A stretch of DNA of 64,000 bases from Candidatus Microthrix subdominans (GCA_016719385.1 JADJZA010000001.1:682001-746000), one strand, 5' to 3'. Numbered from the stretch's first letter, positions 25,498-33,157 are shown. Made by a program: numbers and translations. The notes: a model not told the origin generated them from the letters alone.

Positions 25498-26124
25498 ATG
25501 GCCATCGAACTGATCACGACCGACGGAATCTTCGCGCTCGATGGGGGTGAGTGGGAGGTGACGAACAACATCTGGTTGGTCGGCGACGACCGAGAGGTGC
25601 TCGTCTTCGACGCAGCCCACGATCATCAGGCGATTGTCGATGCGGCGAACGGCCGCAAGGTTCGGGGCATCGTGTTGACCCACGGCCACAACGACCACAT
25701 CAACGCCGCAGTGCCGCTGCGCGACGCCGTCGACGCCCCGATCTGGCTCCACGATGCCGACTCGATGCTGTGGGACGTCGTCTGGCCCGACGACTCGCCC
25801 GACCGTCAGCTGGCCGAAGGCGGGTCGTTCAAGGTGGCCGGCCACGAGCTGGGCGTGATGCACACGCCCGGGCACTCGCCTGGATGTTGCTGCTTCTACG
25901 ACGCCGGCAGCGAGGTGGTGTTCACCGGGGACACGCTGTTCTGCGGTGGGCCCGGGGCGACCGGCCGCAGCTACTCGGACGAGCCGACGATCGTGGCGTC
26001 GATCCGAGACCGGCTGTTGGCGCTGCCCGACGACACCGTCGTGCACACCGGCCACGGCGAGTCGACCACGATCGGCGCCGAGCGAGCGGGCATCGAGGCC
26101 AAGGCTGCCGAGCTGGGGGTCTAG
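25498..26124 (+). CDS. MBL-fold metallo-hydrolase, glyoxalase II-like
   Basis: A 208-residue metallo-beta-lactamase-fold hydrolase. The di-zinc ligand set is complete: 'THGHNDH' near residue 61, His in 'HTPGHSPG' near 121, Asp in 'FTGDTLF' near 143 and His in 'HTGHGEST' near 184. The short length without a C-terminal helical domain resembles actinobacterial proteins related to hydroxyacylglutathione hydrolase, which probably act on mycothiol- or other thioesters. The substrate is unproven. The gene is monocistronic between the palindromic repeat and a short hairpin. Confidence 0.85.
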   Translation: MAIELITTDGIFALDGGEWEVTNNIWLVGDDREVLVFDAAHDHQAIVDAANGRKVRGIVLTHGHNDHINAAVPLRDAVDAPIWLHDADSMLWDVVWPDDSPDRQLAEGGSFKVAGHELGVMHTPGHSPGCCCFYDAGSEVVFTGDTLFCGGPGATGRSYSDEPTIVASIRDRLLALPDDTVVHTGHGESTTIGAERAGIEAKAAELGV

Positions 26125-26139
26125 GCGAACTCGGCGTCT

Positions 26140-26154
26140 GAGCGCGTTGCGCTC
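26140..26154. terminator. short GC-rich hairpin after the MBL hydrolase gene
   Basis: GAGCGC and GCGCTC pair perfectly around a GTT loop, 15 nt after the stop codon. No T-tract follows, so it would be an actinobacterial-type weak terminator or an RNA end-protecting structure. Confidence 0.35.
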
Positions 26155-26318
26155 CAGCTGCCGCTGATGAACGCTCGGTCAGACGGGTAGGCGAGATGGC
26201 GGACCTCGACCGCGTCGACCGGGAGGCCGGTACGGCGAGCGAACAACTCGGTACGATGGGACGCCAGTCACCGTGAGCGTCAGTTCGCCGCCCGCACGGC
26301 GCCAGTCCGAGGAGTTCC

Positions 26319-27017
26319 ATGGCTACTACGCCCGCCACGCCCGAACGGGCGGACAGCGAACCGATGGACTTTGCCGAGTTTGGTTACGAATTTGCTCGCC
26401 TGGTGCTCGTGCCCGAGGTGATCGGCCCGCGGTTGGAGGCGTTGCTGCCCAAGGCGATCAAGGTGACCGAGCAGATCGCGGTCGTCAGGGCGTCGGTGCG
26501 GGGCTCCGCCACCGTCGGGTCGATCGAGGCGGTCGAGCAGGGCGCCGACGAGATGTCGACCGTTCGCCGCCACCGGGCCATGGTCGAGCTCAACCTCTCG
26601 CTTCGCTTGAACTTGGCGGTCAAGAAGGAGAGCTACACCGTCACCGGCCGATTTCCGCTGATGTTGACCAGCCGAGTGGAGCGCCCACTGGCGCTGGTCG
26701 TGGAGGTTGAGACCCCCGATCCGGCCGACATCGAGGTGGAGACCGACGGCGGGGGCAAGCTCAACCTGGCCGAGCGCGTCGGCAACCTGGACGACAGGAT
26801 TCGAGGCCACGTGATCGCGATCATCGAGGACATGGTGGCGAAAACGGAGATGCACCGCCGTTTCGATGTGGTCGAGCTGGTTCACACAGCGCTGGCGGCG
26901 ATGGGCGAACCCAACCTGGGCGAAGACGGCACCTATGCGCTGCAGGTCGATGCTGACCTCAACCACGACCGGCCGGTGATCGACGAGATGCCGGTTGGTG
27001 GCGCAGCGGTGGGCTGA
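26319..27017 (+). CDS. conserved-looking protein of unknown function
   Basis: A 232-residue protein with GAGGAG 5-10 nt before the ATG. The N-terminal third is helical ('FGYEFARLVLVPEVIGPRLE'). The middle is an alternating beta pattern ('MVELNLSLRLNLAVKKESYTV', 'RFPLMLTSRVERPLALVVEVETP') that could form a small beta-barrel. The C-terminal third is amphipathic helix ('LDDRIRGHVIAIIEDMV'). No signal peptide or membrane segment was found. I recognise no family; a lipid- or ligand-binding role is possible from the fold pattern only. TACGAT at 26252-26257 is a possible promoter -10. It converges on the PPK2 gene. Confidence 0.65.
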   Translation: MATTPATPERADSEPMDFAEFGYEFARLVLVPEVIGPRLEALLPKAIKVTEQIAVVRASVRGSATVGSIEAVEQGADEMSTVRRHRAMVELNLSLRLNLAVKKESYTVTGRFPLMLTSRVERPLALVVEVETPDPADIEVETDGGGKLNLAERVGNLDDRIRGHVIAIIEDMVAKTEMHRRFDVVELVHTALAAMGEPNLGEDGTYALQVDADLNHDRPVIDEMPVGGAAVG

Positions 27018-27065
27018 GCCGTCGTCGGTGAGGCCGAACGGTTGGCGCCGGGCGTCACTCGATGG

Positions 27066-27866
27066 TCAGGTGATCGTGACCCCGGTGAGGTCCTCTTCCG
27101 GCTCCGGGTAGGTGAGGTTCAGTCCCTCGAGGGTGTCGACCAAAACCTTCGACACCAGGTAGTCGCGAAACCACTTGTGGTTGGCCGGGATCACCCACCA
27201 TGGGACCGGGTCCGAGGTTTGGGACAACATTTCCGAGAAGGCGGCCTGGTAGTCGTCCCAGCGCTCGCGCTCGGTCAGGTCGGCTGGGTTGAACTTCCAC
27301 CATTTCGTCGTGTCGTCGATGCGGTCCTGGAGCCGTTGGCGCTGTTCATCGGCGGTGATGTGCAGGAAGAACTTGATGACGGTGGTTCCCTCGTCGGTCA
27401 GCATCCGCTCGAACTCCCGCAGGTGCTGATAGCGGCGGCGCCACCGGGCCTCGGGCACCAGGTCGTGTACCCGCACGACGAGCACGTCCTCGTAGTGCGA
27501 ACGATTGAAGACGGCGATCATCCCGTCGCCGGGGGCGTGGGGGTGGACGCGCCACAGGTAGTCGTGGGCCAGCTCGTCCTCCGAAGGCTTCGTGAACCCG
27601 GTCACCCTCACCCCGGCCGGGTTGAGCGGGCCGAAGACACGCCGGATCGTCGAGTCCTTGCCGCCGGTGTCGGTCGCCTGGATGACGACGAGCACGCGGT
27701 GTTCCTTCTGGGCGAACAGGCGGTGCTGGAGTTCGACGAGACGCTCGGAGAGCTCGGCCGTGTCGTCCTTGGTGTCGTCCTTGGACAACCCGCCATCGTC
27801 GTCGCCGTCCCACTGGGACAGCTCGACGGGCTGAGACGGGTCGTAGCGGTACGGTGCGATGTCGAT
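27066..27866 (-). CDS. ppk2: polyphosphate kinase 2, class III-like
   Basis: A PPK2-family enzyme that phosphorylates nucleoside mono- and diphosphates with polyphosphate. Walker A is in 'QATDTGGKDSTIRRVF', the lid and Walker B region in 'FNRSHYEDVLVVRVHDLVPE', then 'FFLHITADEQRQRLQDR' and 'PWWVIPANHKWFRD'. This matches class III (Meiothermus-type). The only standard start (TTG at 27788) removes 26-27 residues, including 'YRYDPSQPVEL', that align with the N-terminus of class III enzymes. An AGGGGGA sits 6 nt before an ATC codon at 27866, which gives 266 residues, the usual class length. I place the start there tentatively. It lies downstream of glpX. Confidence 0.82.
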   Translation of the reverse strand: MDIAPYRYDPSQPVELSQWDGDDDGGLSKDDTKDDTAELSERLVELQHRLFAQKEHRVLVVIQATDTGGKDSTIRRVFGPLNPAGVRVTGFTKPSEDELAHDYLWRVHPHAPGDGMIAVFNRSHYEDVLVVRVHDLVPEARWRRRYQHLREFERMLTDEGTTVIKFFLHITADEQRQRLQDRIDDTTKWWKFNPADLTERERWDDYQAAFSEMLSQTSDPVPWWVIPANHKWFRDYLVSKVLVDTLEGLNLTYPEPEEDLTGVTIT

Positions 27867-27906
27867 GACGGTTCCCCCTGGTCGTGGATGGTGACGATCA
27901 CCGACG

Positions 27907-27920
27907 TGCGGGTACCCGCA
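27907..27920. promoter_or_regulatory. 14-bp perfect palindrome between glpX and ppk2
   Basis: TGCGGGTACCCGCA is a perfect palindrome 11 nt downstream of the glpX stop codon and about 40 nt upstream of the proposed ppk2 start. It has no spacer, so as RNA it would be a poor hairpin. A protein-binding site is more likely. A T5 run lies beside it on the plus strand. Confidence 0.4.
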
Positions 27921-27931
27921 TGCGCCGATTT

Positions 27932-28903
27932 TTAGACGTGCATGCGGTCGGCCCGGTGGTGGGTCTCGACGAGGCGAACGGTACCGGAGGTCGAGCGCAT
28001 CACCAGCGACTGCGTTTTGGCGCCGGCCGGCGAGAACTGCACCCCGTCGAGCAGTTCGCCGTCGCTGATGCCGGTGGCGGCGAAGAAGCAGTTGTCGCCC
28101 CGCACCATGTCGTCCTGGGTCAGCACCTGGTCGAGGTCGTAACCGGCCTCCAGCGCTGCGGTGCGCTCAGCGTCGTTGCGGGGCCACAGGCGACCCTGCT
28201 GGGAGCCCCGCATGCACTTCATGGCGGCGGCGGAGATGACGCCCTCGGGCGTGCCGCCGATGCCGAAGAGGATGTCGACCGTCGAGGTGGGCCAGGCGGT
28301 GGCGATGGCACCGGCCACGTCGCCGTCGGAGATCGAGTGGATGCGGGCGCCGGTCGTGCGAATCTCGGCCACCAGGTCGTCGTGGCGGGGCCGATCGAGC
28401 ACGACGACCGTCAGGTCGCGGGGCTTGGCGCCCTTGGCCTCGGCGACCCGGTTGATGTTCTCGGTCGCCGACTGGGTGATGTCGATCACGTCGGCGGCCT
28501 CCGGCCCGACGGCGATCTTCTCCATGTACACGCACGGGCCCGGATCGAACATCGAGCCCCGGTCGGACACGGCGATTACCGAGAGGGCATTGGGGCGTCC
28601 GAGGGCGGTCAGCGTGGTGCCGTCGATCGGGTCGACGGCAATATCTGCCCCGGCGCCATGGCCGCTGCCGACCTCCTCGCCGTTGAACAGCATGGGCGCT
28701 TCGTCCTTCTCGCCCTCGCCGATCACGACGACGCCCTGCATCTGAACGGTCGACAACATGATGCGCATGGCGTCGACCGCCGCACCGTCGGCGGCGTTCT
28801 TGTCGCCGCGCCCCAGCCAGCGGGCGCTGGCGAGCGCAGCAGCCTCGGTGACACGCACCAGCTCCATTGCGAGGTTTCGATCGGGGGCCTGTGCGTCGCT
28901 CAT
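27932..28903 (-). CDS. glpX: fructose-1,6-bisphosphatase class II
   Basis: A 323-residue GlpX-type FBPase that dephosphorylates fructose 1,6-bisphosphate in gluconeogenesis; it is the only FBPase type in many actinobacteria. Signatures are 'IGEGEKDEAPM' (metal and phosphate site, about 58), 'VDPIDGTTL' (about 88), 'DRPRHDDLVAEIR' and 'GIGGTPEGVISAAA'. The ATG at 28903 is used because the frame upstream has no homology and overlaps a divergent gene. The predicted mRNA is leaderless or nearly so. ppk2 follows in the same direction. Confidence 0.94.
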   Translation of the reverse strand: MSDAQAPDRNLAMELVRVTEAAALASARWLGRGDKNAADGAAVDAMRIMLSTVQMQGVVVIGEGEKDEAPMLFNGEEVGSGHGAGADIAVDPIDGTTLTALGRPNALSVIAVSDRGSMFDPGPCVYMEKIAVGPEAADVIDITQSATENINRVAEAKGAKPRDLTVVVLDRPRHDDLVAEIRTTGARIHSISDGDVAGAIATAWPTSTVDILFGIGGTPEGVISAAAMKCMRGSQQGRLWPRNDAERTAALEAGYDLDQVLTQDDMVRGDNCFFAATGISDGELLDGVQFSPAGAKTQSLVMRSTSGTVRLVETHHRADRMHV

Positions 28904-28911
28904 GGTCGGCC

Positions 28912-28917
28912 AATCTA
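28912..28917 (-). promoter_or_regulatory. -10 box of glpX, leaderless type
   Basis: On the minus strand TAGATT is followed by GGCCGACC and then the ATG (gap 8 nt). There is no Shine-Dalgarno. TTCAGC about 19 nt further upstream is a weak -35 candidate. Confidence 0.45.
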
Positions 28918-28992
28918 GTGGCGAGGACGGCCGGGTGCTGAAGCCCGGCGCCGGTGCGGCACGGAGAGCCCGCGACTGGAAGACTCGTCCCC

Positions 28993-29991
28993 GTGCTTCG
29001 TCGACGTCAAGGCTCCCGAGATTCCAACGACCTTCCCGCCGAGGCCGACGATGCCTCTGGCGGGGCGGACGATCCGGCTGATGAGGCCGACGGCGTCGCC
29101 GGCGAGAGCGGTGACCGGGGCGATGACCACATCGACATGCTGCCGCGTCCGCCGGTGGAGCAGCTGAGCGACGCCCGGCTCCTCTTCGACTGCAGCGCAT
29201 GGAGTCGGGACGACAGGGCCGCTCTGGACGCCGCCCTGGGTGGGTCCTCGATCGATCGGGTGTGGCAGGGGCCCGAGCTCGTGGTGGGGTTGCTCGACGA
29301 GCACCTGGTCGAGGAGGCCTTCGACGACCTCGGCGTCGGCCAGGCCCATCTTGCGGCCGACACCGATCAGATCGTCTACGAGGTGGGCGAGTGGCCGAGG
29401 GTGCTGCGGGACTCGCTGGCCGAATCGTTGCTGGTCGCCGGCATCGCCGCCGGATGGGACGACCTGGCCGACCTGCACATCGCCGTCGGTGACGAGGCGG
29501 CGGTCGACGCCATCCTCGAAGCGATGCCCGACCCGGACGAGGTGTTCGAGGAGGCGGAGGGAACCGAGGTGCAGGACCTGTTGACCCAGCTCTACGCCGC
29601 GGTGGACCGCCTCAAGGACAACCCCAAGATCCCCGGTGCGCGCCTCGACGTGGTCGAGGCAGCCGATCGTATGGACCGCTTGGCCGTGCCCTTCGGGTTC
29701 GATGCCACACAGTGGCGTGACCTGGTCGAGCGGGCGGGCGACCTGCGCGACGAGATCGACCGCACGACGTCGGCGACGATCGAGGACGAATCCCCAGATG
29801 GCGACGGCGATGGCGACACCATGACCATCGATGGGAAAGCCGGCGCGGTGCCCGACGACGGCGAAGCGGATGTCGACGATGCGGACGCGGCGGATGCGGA
29901 GGTGGACGAAGCGGCCCAACGCAAGGCGGCGCTGGAGTCCTTTGCCGCCCGATCGGCGCAGCTGCGCGACCGGCTCGTTCGTCTGGTGTAG
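28993..29991 (+). CDS. acidic cytoplasmic protein of unknown function
   Basis: About 332 residues from the GTG at 28993; a GTG at 28954 is an alternative start. An Asp/Ala/Gly-rich low-complexity N-terminus of about 45 residues is followed by an ordered region ('ARLLFDCSAWSRDDRAALDAAL', 'VGLLDEHLVEEAFDDLGVG', 'TDQIVYEVGEWPRVLRDSL', 'EVQDLLTQLYAAVDRLKDNPKI'). An acidic linker and a short C-terminal helix follow. No catalytic motif, signal peptide or membrane helix is visible. It is divergent from glpX. I do not recognise it. The strong acidity resembles scaffold or regulatory proteins, but no function is claimed. Confidence 0.6.
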   Translation: MLRRRQGSRDSNDLPAEADDASGGADDPADEADGVAGESGDRGDDHIDMLPRPPVEQLSDARLLFDCSAWSRDDRAALDAALGGSSIDRVWQGPELVVGLLDEHLVEEAFDDLGVGQAHLAADTDQIVYEVGEWPRVLRDSLAESLLVAGIAAGWDDLADLHIAVGDEAAVDAILEAMPDPDEVFEEAEGTEVQDLLTQLYAAVDRLKDNPKIPGARLDVVEAADRMDRLAVPFGFDATQWRDLVERAGDLRDEIDRTTSATIEDESPDGDGDGDTMTIDGKAGAVPDDGEADVDDADAADAEVDEAAQRKAALESFAARSAQLRDRLVRLV

Positions 29992-30028
29992 CGGCCGCGC
30001 CCGAATCCTCGGGAGAGCGAGGCCGCGT

Positions 30029-30034
30029 TAGCTT
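30029..30034 (+). promoter_or_regulatory. -10 box of the J-domain-like gene, leaderless type
   Basis: TAGCTT is followed by GACCCG and then GTG (gap 6 nt). The context GTTAGCTTGACCCGGTG is nearly the same as that of the DsbA-like gene at 33145 on the other strand (GTTAGCTTGGCCCGATG), which strengthens both. Confidence 0.5.
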
Positions 30035-30040
30035 GACCCG

Positions 30041-30745
30041 GTGCTGTTAGCCGAGCAGGAGATCTTCATCTCCCGCCCATATGCCCCCACCCGTCGCGTA
30101 GCGCTCGGTGCGTCGCACCTTCCGTCCAACCCCTCGCCGGGTTCGGGCGGGCTGCTGCTCGCCGGCGTGGTCGCCCACTTCTCCGACCGCATCAACCCCG
30201 ACCTGATCGACGATCAGCTTCACCTGATCACCGAATTGGAGGCTGGCCACCGGGTCACCCAGCCTCGGTTGCGCCACCGCTTCCAGACCGACCGGATCGG
30301 CCTGCAGCGCTGTCACCACCGGTTGTCGGTCGTCGATGATCGGCTGTTGTTCGAGATCGACGACCACACCGGCACTGCCGAGCAGCACGTGCTGTGCGCG
30401 CTGTATGCGGCGGCGCAGCTGCCGCTGGCGGACCGACGGGGGGTGTTTGCCGCCATCCGGGTTGGCTTGCGTTGGCCGGGCGACGTCGATGCAGGCTTCG
30501 CTGCGCTGGTCACCGGGCGCCGCAACGGCACGCAGCTGGAGGCCCTCGCCGATCCGGAGAGCTGGGCCCGTCACGTGCTCGGCTTCGATCCCGAGGCCGA
30601 TGTCACCCGCCGCTCGGTGCAGCTGTCGTTCCGGCAGCTCGTCACCGCAGCCCACCCCGATCATGGCGGAGCAACCGTCGGCGCGGCGGGACGTATCAGC
30701 GACCTGTCCGAAGCCCGTCGCGTGCTGCTGGCAACCACCGGCTGA
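30041..30745 (+). CDS. unknown protein with C-terminal J-domain-like segment
   Basis: A 234-residue protein. The last 45 residues ('LSFRQLVTAAHPDHGGATVGAAGRISDLSEARRVLL') have the helix-HPD-helix pattern of a DnaJ J-domain: amphipathic helix II, the invariant His-Pro-Asp, then helix III ending in an Ala-Arg-hydrophobic motif. The N-terminal 190 residues are not recognised and contain repeated His/Arg pairs ('RLRHRFQTDRIGLQRCHHRL') and a beta/alpha pattern. If the J-domain is real the protein would recruit a DnaK/Hsp70. It lacks the Gly/Phe and zinc regions of DnaJ. GTG start with a leaderless -10 box. Confidence 0.65.
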   Translation: MLLAEQEIFISRPYAPTRRVALGASHLPSNPSPGSGGLLLAGVVAHFSDRINPDLIDDQLHLITELEAGHRVTQPRLRHRFQTDRIGLQRCHHRLSVVDDRLLFEIDDHTGTAEQHVLCALYAAAQLPLADRRGVFAAIRVGLRWPGDVDAGFAALVTGRRNGTQLEALADPESWARHVLGFDPEADVTRRSVQLSFRQLVTAAHPDHGGATVGAAGRISDLSEARRVLLATTG

Positions 30746-30754
30746 CCGCATGGC

Positions 30755-30841
30755 GGTTGGCGGCAGGGCGGTTGGCGGCAGGGCGGTTGGCGGCAGGGCG
30801 GTTGGACGGCAGGGCGTTGGACGGCAGGTCGGTTGACGGCA
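30755..30841 (+). repeat. 15-bp tandem repeat array
   Basis: Three exact copies of GGTTGGCGGCAGGGC (30755-30799) are followed by decayed copies with GGACGGCAGG cores up to 30841, where the array runs into the ATG of the next gene. Being a multiple of 3 it keeps a frame open (pentapeptides RLAAG/RLDGR), but it lies in the intergenic space. Confidence 0.8.
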
Positions 30842-31392
30842 TGGTGTTGTTCCCCGGCGCCGGGTCCGGTGCCGACCACGCCAGCCTGTTCACCATCGAA
30901 GCAGCGGTCGACCCGCTGCCGGTCAGCCGGGTCGACTTCGCCTACCGCCTGGAGGGCCGACGCTTCCCCGACCGCGCCCCCAAGCTGATCCCCGAGGTGG
31001 CCACGGCGGTCGAGCGGGCGGCGGCGCAGTGGGGGAGCGACCCGTCCCGCTTGGTGATCGGGGGTCGGTCGATGGGTGGGCGCATGGCGTCGATGGCGCT
31101 CGCCGAGGGTGCGATCGACGCCGCCGGCCTGGTGCTGGTCTCCTATCCGCTCCATCCCCCCAAGCGCCCCGATCGGCTGCGGATCGATCACCTGGGCGGC
31201 GTGGCGGTGCCCACGCTGTTCGTCTCGGGCGACCGCGACGCGTTCGGAACCCCCGACGAACTCGAGGCTGCGCATGCCTTGGTCACCGGCCCGGTGACCG
31301 CCGAGTGGATCACCGGAGGACGTCACGAGCTGAGCCGGGTGGCCGACAACGCCGACGTCGCCGCCCGTGTCGCCGCGTGGCTCGAGCGCTGA
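30841..31392 (+). CDS. alpha/beta hydrolase, dienelactone-hydrolase/KANL3-Tex30-like
   Basis: A 183-residue small alpha/beta hydrolase. The first strand and oxyanion loop are 'VLFPGAGSGADHASL', which replaces the usual HGAG with PGAG. The nucleophile is in 'LVIGGRSMGGRMASM' (GxSxG, about residue 75). The acid is in 'FVSGDRDAFG' (about 135) and the His in 'GGRHELS' (about 160). The ATG at 30841 starts directly at the first strand, so the protein is short but has the full triad. The frame is open upstream through the 15-bp repeat array and the end of the previous gene, which looks accidental. No RBS is visible. Substrate unknown. Confidence 0.75.
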   Translation: MVLFPGAGSGADHASLFTIEAAVDPLPVSRVDFAYRLEGRRFPDRAPKLIPEVATAVERAAAQWGSDPSRLVIGGRSMGGRMASMALAEGAIDAAGLVLVSYPLHPPKRPDRLRIDHLGGVAVPTLFVSGDRDAFGTPDELEAAHALVTGPVTAEWITGGRHELSRVADNADVAARVAAWLER

Positions 31393-31409
31393 CCATCCCG
31401 CCCAGTCCC

Positions 31410-31551
31410 GAACTGGGGAGTGCAGCGGTCGGTCTGGCGGTCGTGTGGGCTCCCGAGTTGCGGGGTGGTGCCGAACTGGGGAGTGCAGCGGTCGGTCTGG
31501 CGGTCGTGTGGGCTCCCGAGTTGCGGGGTGGTGCCGAACTGGGGGGTGGCC
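31410..31551. repeat. 63-bp tandem repeat in a convergent intergenic region
   Basis: Two exact 63-bp units (31410-31472 and 31473-31535), each starting GAACTGGGGAGTGCAGCGGT, are followed by a third unit truncated after about 16 nt. A short scrambled remnant (GCGGGGTGGTGCCGAAC) follows at about 31563-31579. The array fills most of the gap between the hydrolase and L,D-transpeptidase genes. It holds no gene. Confidence 0.85.
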
Positions 31552-31583
31552 GGGTGAGAGCAGCGGGGTGGTGCCGAACCGTG

Positions 31584-32441
31584 TCAGGCGATGATCTCGA
31601 CCGGTACGCCGAGGGGCAGGCGCTCCACCAACTGCTCGATGTCGTCGTTGCGCATGCGGATGCACCCGGCTGAGACGTCGCGGCCGACCGAGTCGGGCTG
31701 ATCGGTGCCGTGCAGCCCGACCACCCCGTCGCCCCCGGCGAAGTCGGTCAGCGTGTTGGAGAAGCCGGATAGCCCGTAGGCATAGGTGCCGTAGGGCCCG
31801 CCACGATTGGTCGGCTTGAGCAGCTCCTTGGTGTAGAACGTGCCTCCCGGGGTGGGTGTGCGCTCCTCCCCGACCCCGACCGGGAACGTATCGGTGCGAA
31901 CGCCGGCGGTGTACAGCTCCACCTCGTGATCGGAGAGCTTCACCCGCAGTTGGTAGTCGTGGTAGCTCAGCGAGACATCGTCGGCCCGGATGAAGCCGTG
32001 GCTACCGTTGGGTCGCACCGGCAGCCACACCTCATACCAGCCGCCGTCCTCGGTGTCGGCCACATCGAGTTGGCGCACAAGGAACACGGCCGGGAGGCCC
32101 TCGGCAGGGCGGTTGGGCACCGCCGCCAGCGGCTGGCCGCCGGGCGACTCGAACACGTCGATCGCAGCCAGCGAGTCCCCGCCGGTGGCGACGTAGCTGC
32201 GCCAGCTGGGAAGGCCGGATGCGGCGGCGCCCGCCGAGACGCTCTCGACCCGGTCGTTGGTGCCCGCCGGCCCTGCGGCGTCCCGCCCGGAATCGTCACC
32301 GGCGCAAGCGGCCACGACGAACGCCAGCACCACGAGGGCCGTCAACCCGATCGGGCGGATGCCGACCAAGCGGATGCCGACCGAGCGACGGTCGACTGCA
32401 CGCAGGCCGCTGGCGCGGAGGCCCGAACGCCGGCCCATCAC
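31584..32441 (-). CDS. L,D-transpeptidase (YkuD domain) lipoprotein
   Basis: A 285-residue exported enzyme for 3-3 peptidoglycan cross-links or for attaching proteins to peptidoglycan. The N-terminus has imperfect pentapeptide repeats ('VGIRLVGIRPIG') before a hydrophobic segment ending 'VVAACAG', a good lipobox with Cys near residue 46. A SH3-like region ('VFLVRQLDVADTEDGGWYEV') precedes the YkuD domain, whose catalytic motif 'HGTD' and then 'SAGCIRM' (Cys nucleophile about residue 261) is intact. The start overlaps the stop of the upstream DsbA-like gene (ATGA at 32438-32441), so the two are co-translated. Confidence 0.88.
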   Translation of the reverse strand: MMGRRSGLRASGLRAVDRRSVGIRLVGIRPIGLTALVVLAFVVAACAGDDSGRDAAGPAGTNDRVESVSAGAAASGLPSWRSYVATGGDSLAAIDVFESPGGQPLAAVPNRPAEGLPAVFLVRQLDVADTEDGGWYEVWLPVRPNGSHGFIRADDVSLSYHDYQLRVKLSDHEVELYTAGVRTDTFPVGVGEERTPTPGGTFYTKELLKPTNRGGPYGTYAYGLSGFSNTLTDFAGGDGVVGLHGTDQPDSVGRDVSAGCIRMRNDDIEQLVERLPLGVPVEIIA

Positions 32442-33145
32442 CCGGTGCGACCGTCGCCGTCGCCTGGCTCCTCAGGCGCCGGTGCATACACCGGCAGCTG
32501 CGGGCGTTCGCGCAGGCTGCGCTTGAGCTCGGCAAAGCCCGGGAACCCGGCCAGGTACAACACGGCATCCCACAGCGGACCGGCCTCGTCGTCGTCGGGC
32601 ACCCGGCTGATGACCGGGCCGAAGAAGGCGGGCCCATCCGGTGGCCGGTAGCGGATGATCGGGGTGCCGACGTCCCGACCCGTGGCGGCCAGCGCCTGTT
32701 CGGTATCCGCCTCGACGAGTGCGTCCCAGCGGTCGTCGGAGAGCGCATCGGCGTAGTCGGCCGACAGGCCGCACGCGGTGAGCAGGGCCCTCACCCGGTC
32801 GGGCTCGGCCGCGGGCGGGATCGTCCTGTTGTCGGTCGGCGGCGGACACTCGAACAGCGGCGCGCTCATCGCCTTGTACAACGGCCGCATCGGGGCCGGC
32901 CCCTCGGCGTCGCGCACGGCGGCGGCCACCCGCAGCAGGCGCAATCCCGCGCCATGACCCTCGATGTACTCGGGGGGAAACTCCGTCTCGTAGTCGACGT
33001 CGGCATTGAGGATCCGCAGGGAAATGAAGCGCCAATCGACGTTGAGGCCCCGCTGATCGATCACCTGGTCCATCCACAGCGACGTCAGCCAGGCAAAGGG
33101 GCACATCGGGTCCCAGTGAAAGGCCAGGTCAAAGGTCTCGCTCAT
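32438..33145 (-). CDS. DsbA-like thioredoxin-fold protein, Rv2466c-type, lacking the second active-site Cys
   Basis: A 235-residue cytosolic protein related to the mycothiol-dependent nitroreductase Rv2466c of mycobacteria. Matching segments are 'WDPMCPFAWLTSLWM' at the N-terminus, 'WRFISLRILN', 'DVGTPIIRYRPPDGPAFFGPVIS' and 'FPGFAELKRSLRERPQLPV' at the end. The Rv2466c active site is CPWC; here it is CPFA, with Cys15 kept and Ala18 in place of the resolving Cys. It could therefore act only by a monothiol (mycothiol-linked) mechanism or be non-redox. It is co-translated with the L,D-transpeptidase gene. The leaderless-type -10 box overlaps the MFS stop codon. Confidence 0.82.
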   Translation of the reverse strand: MSETFDLAFHWDPMCPFAWLTSLWMDQVIDQRGLNVDWRFISLRILNADVDYETEFPPEYIEGHGAGLRLLRVAAAVRDAEGPAPMRPLYKAMSAPLFECPPPTDNRTIPPAAEPDRVRALLTACGLSADYADALSDDRWDALVEADTEQALAATGRDVGTPIIRYRPPDGPAFFGPVISRVPDDDEAGPLWDAVLYLAGFPGFAELKRSLRERPQLPVYAPAPEEPGDGDGRTG

Positions 33146-33151
33146 CGGGCC

Positions 33152-33157
33152 AAGCTA
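33152..33157 (-). promoter_or_regulatory. -10 box of the DsbA-like gene, overlapping the MFS stop codon
   Basis: On the minus strand TAGCTT is followed by GGCCCG and the ATG (gap 6 nt). The first three bases are the TAG stop of the upstream MFS gene. The same sequence logic occurs at 30029. Confidence 0.45.

Noticed and set aside
31410..31551. 63-bp repeats as a CRISPR or as coding repeats
   Set aside because: Units are contiguous without spacers, and the open frames through them have no start context or homology.
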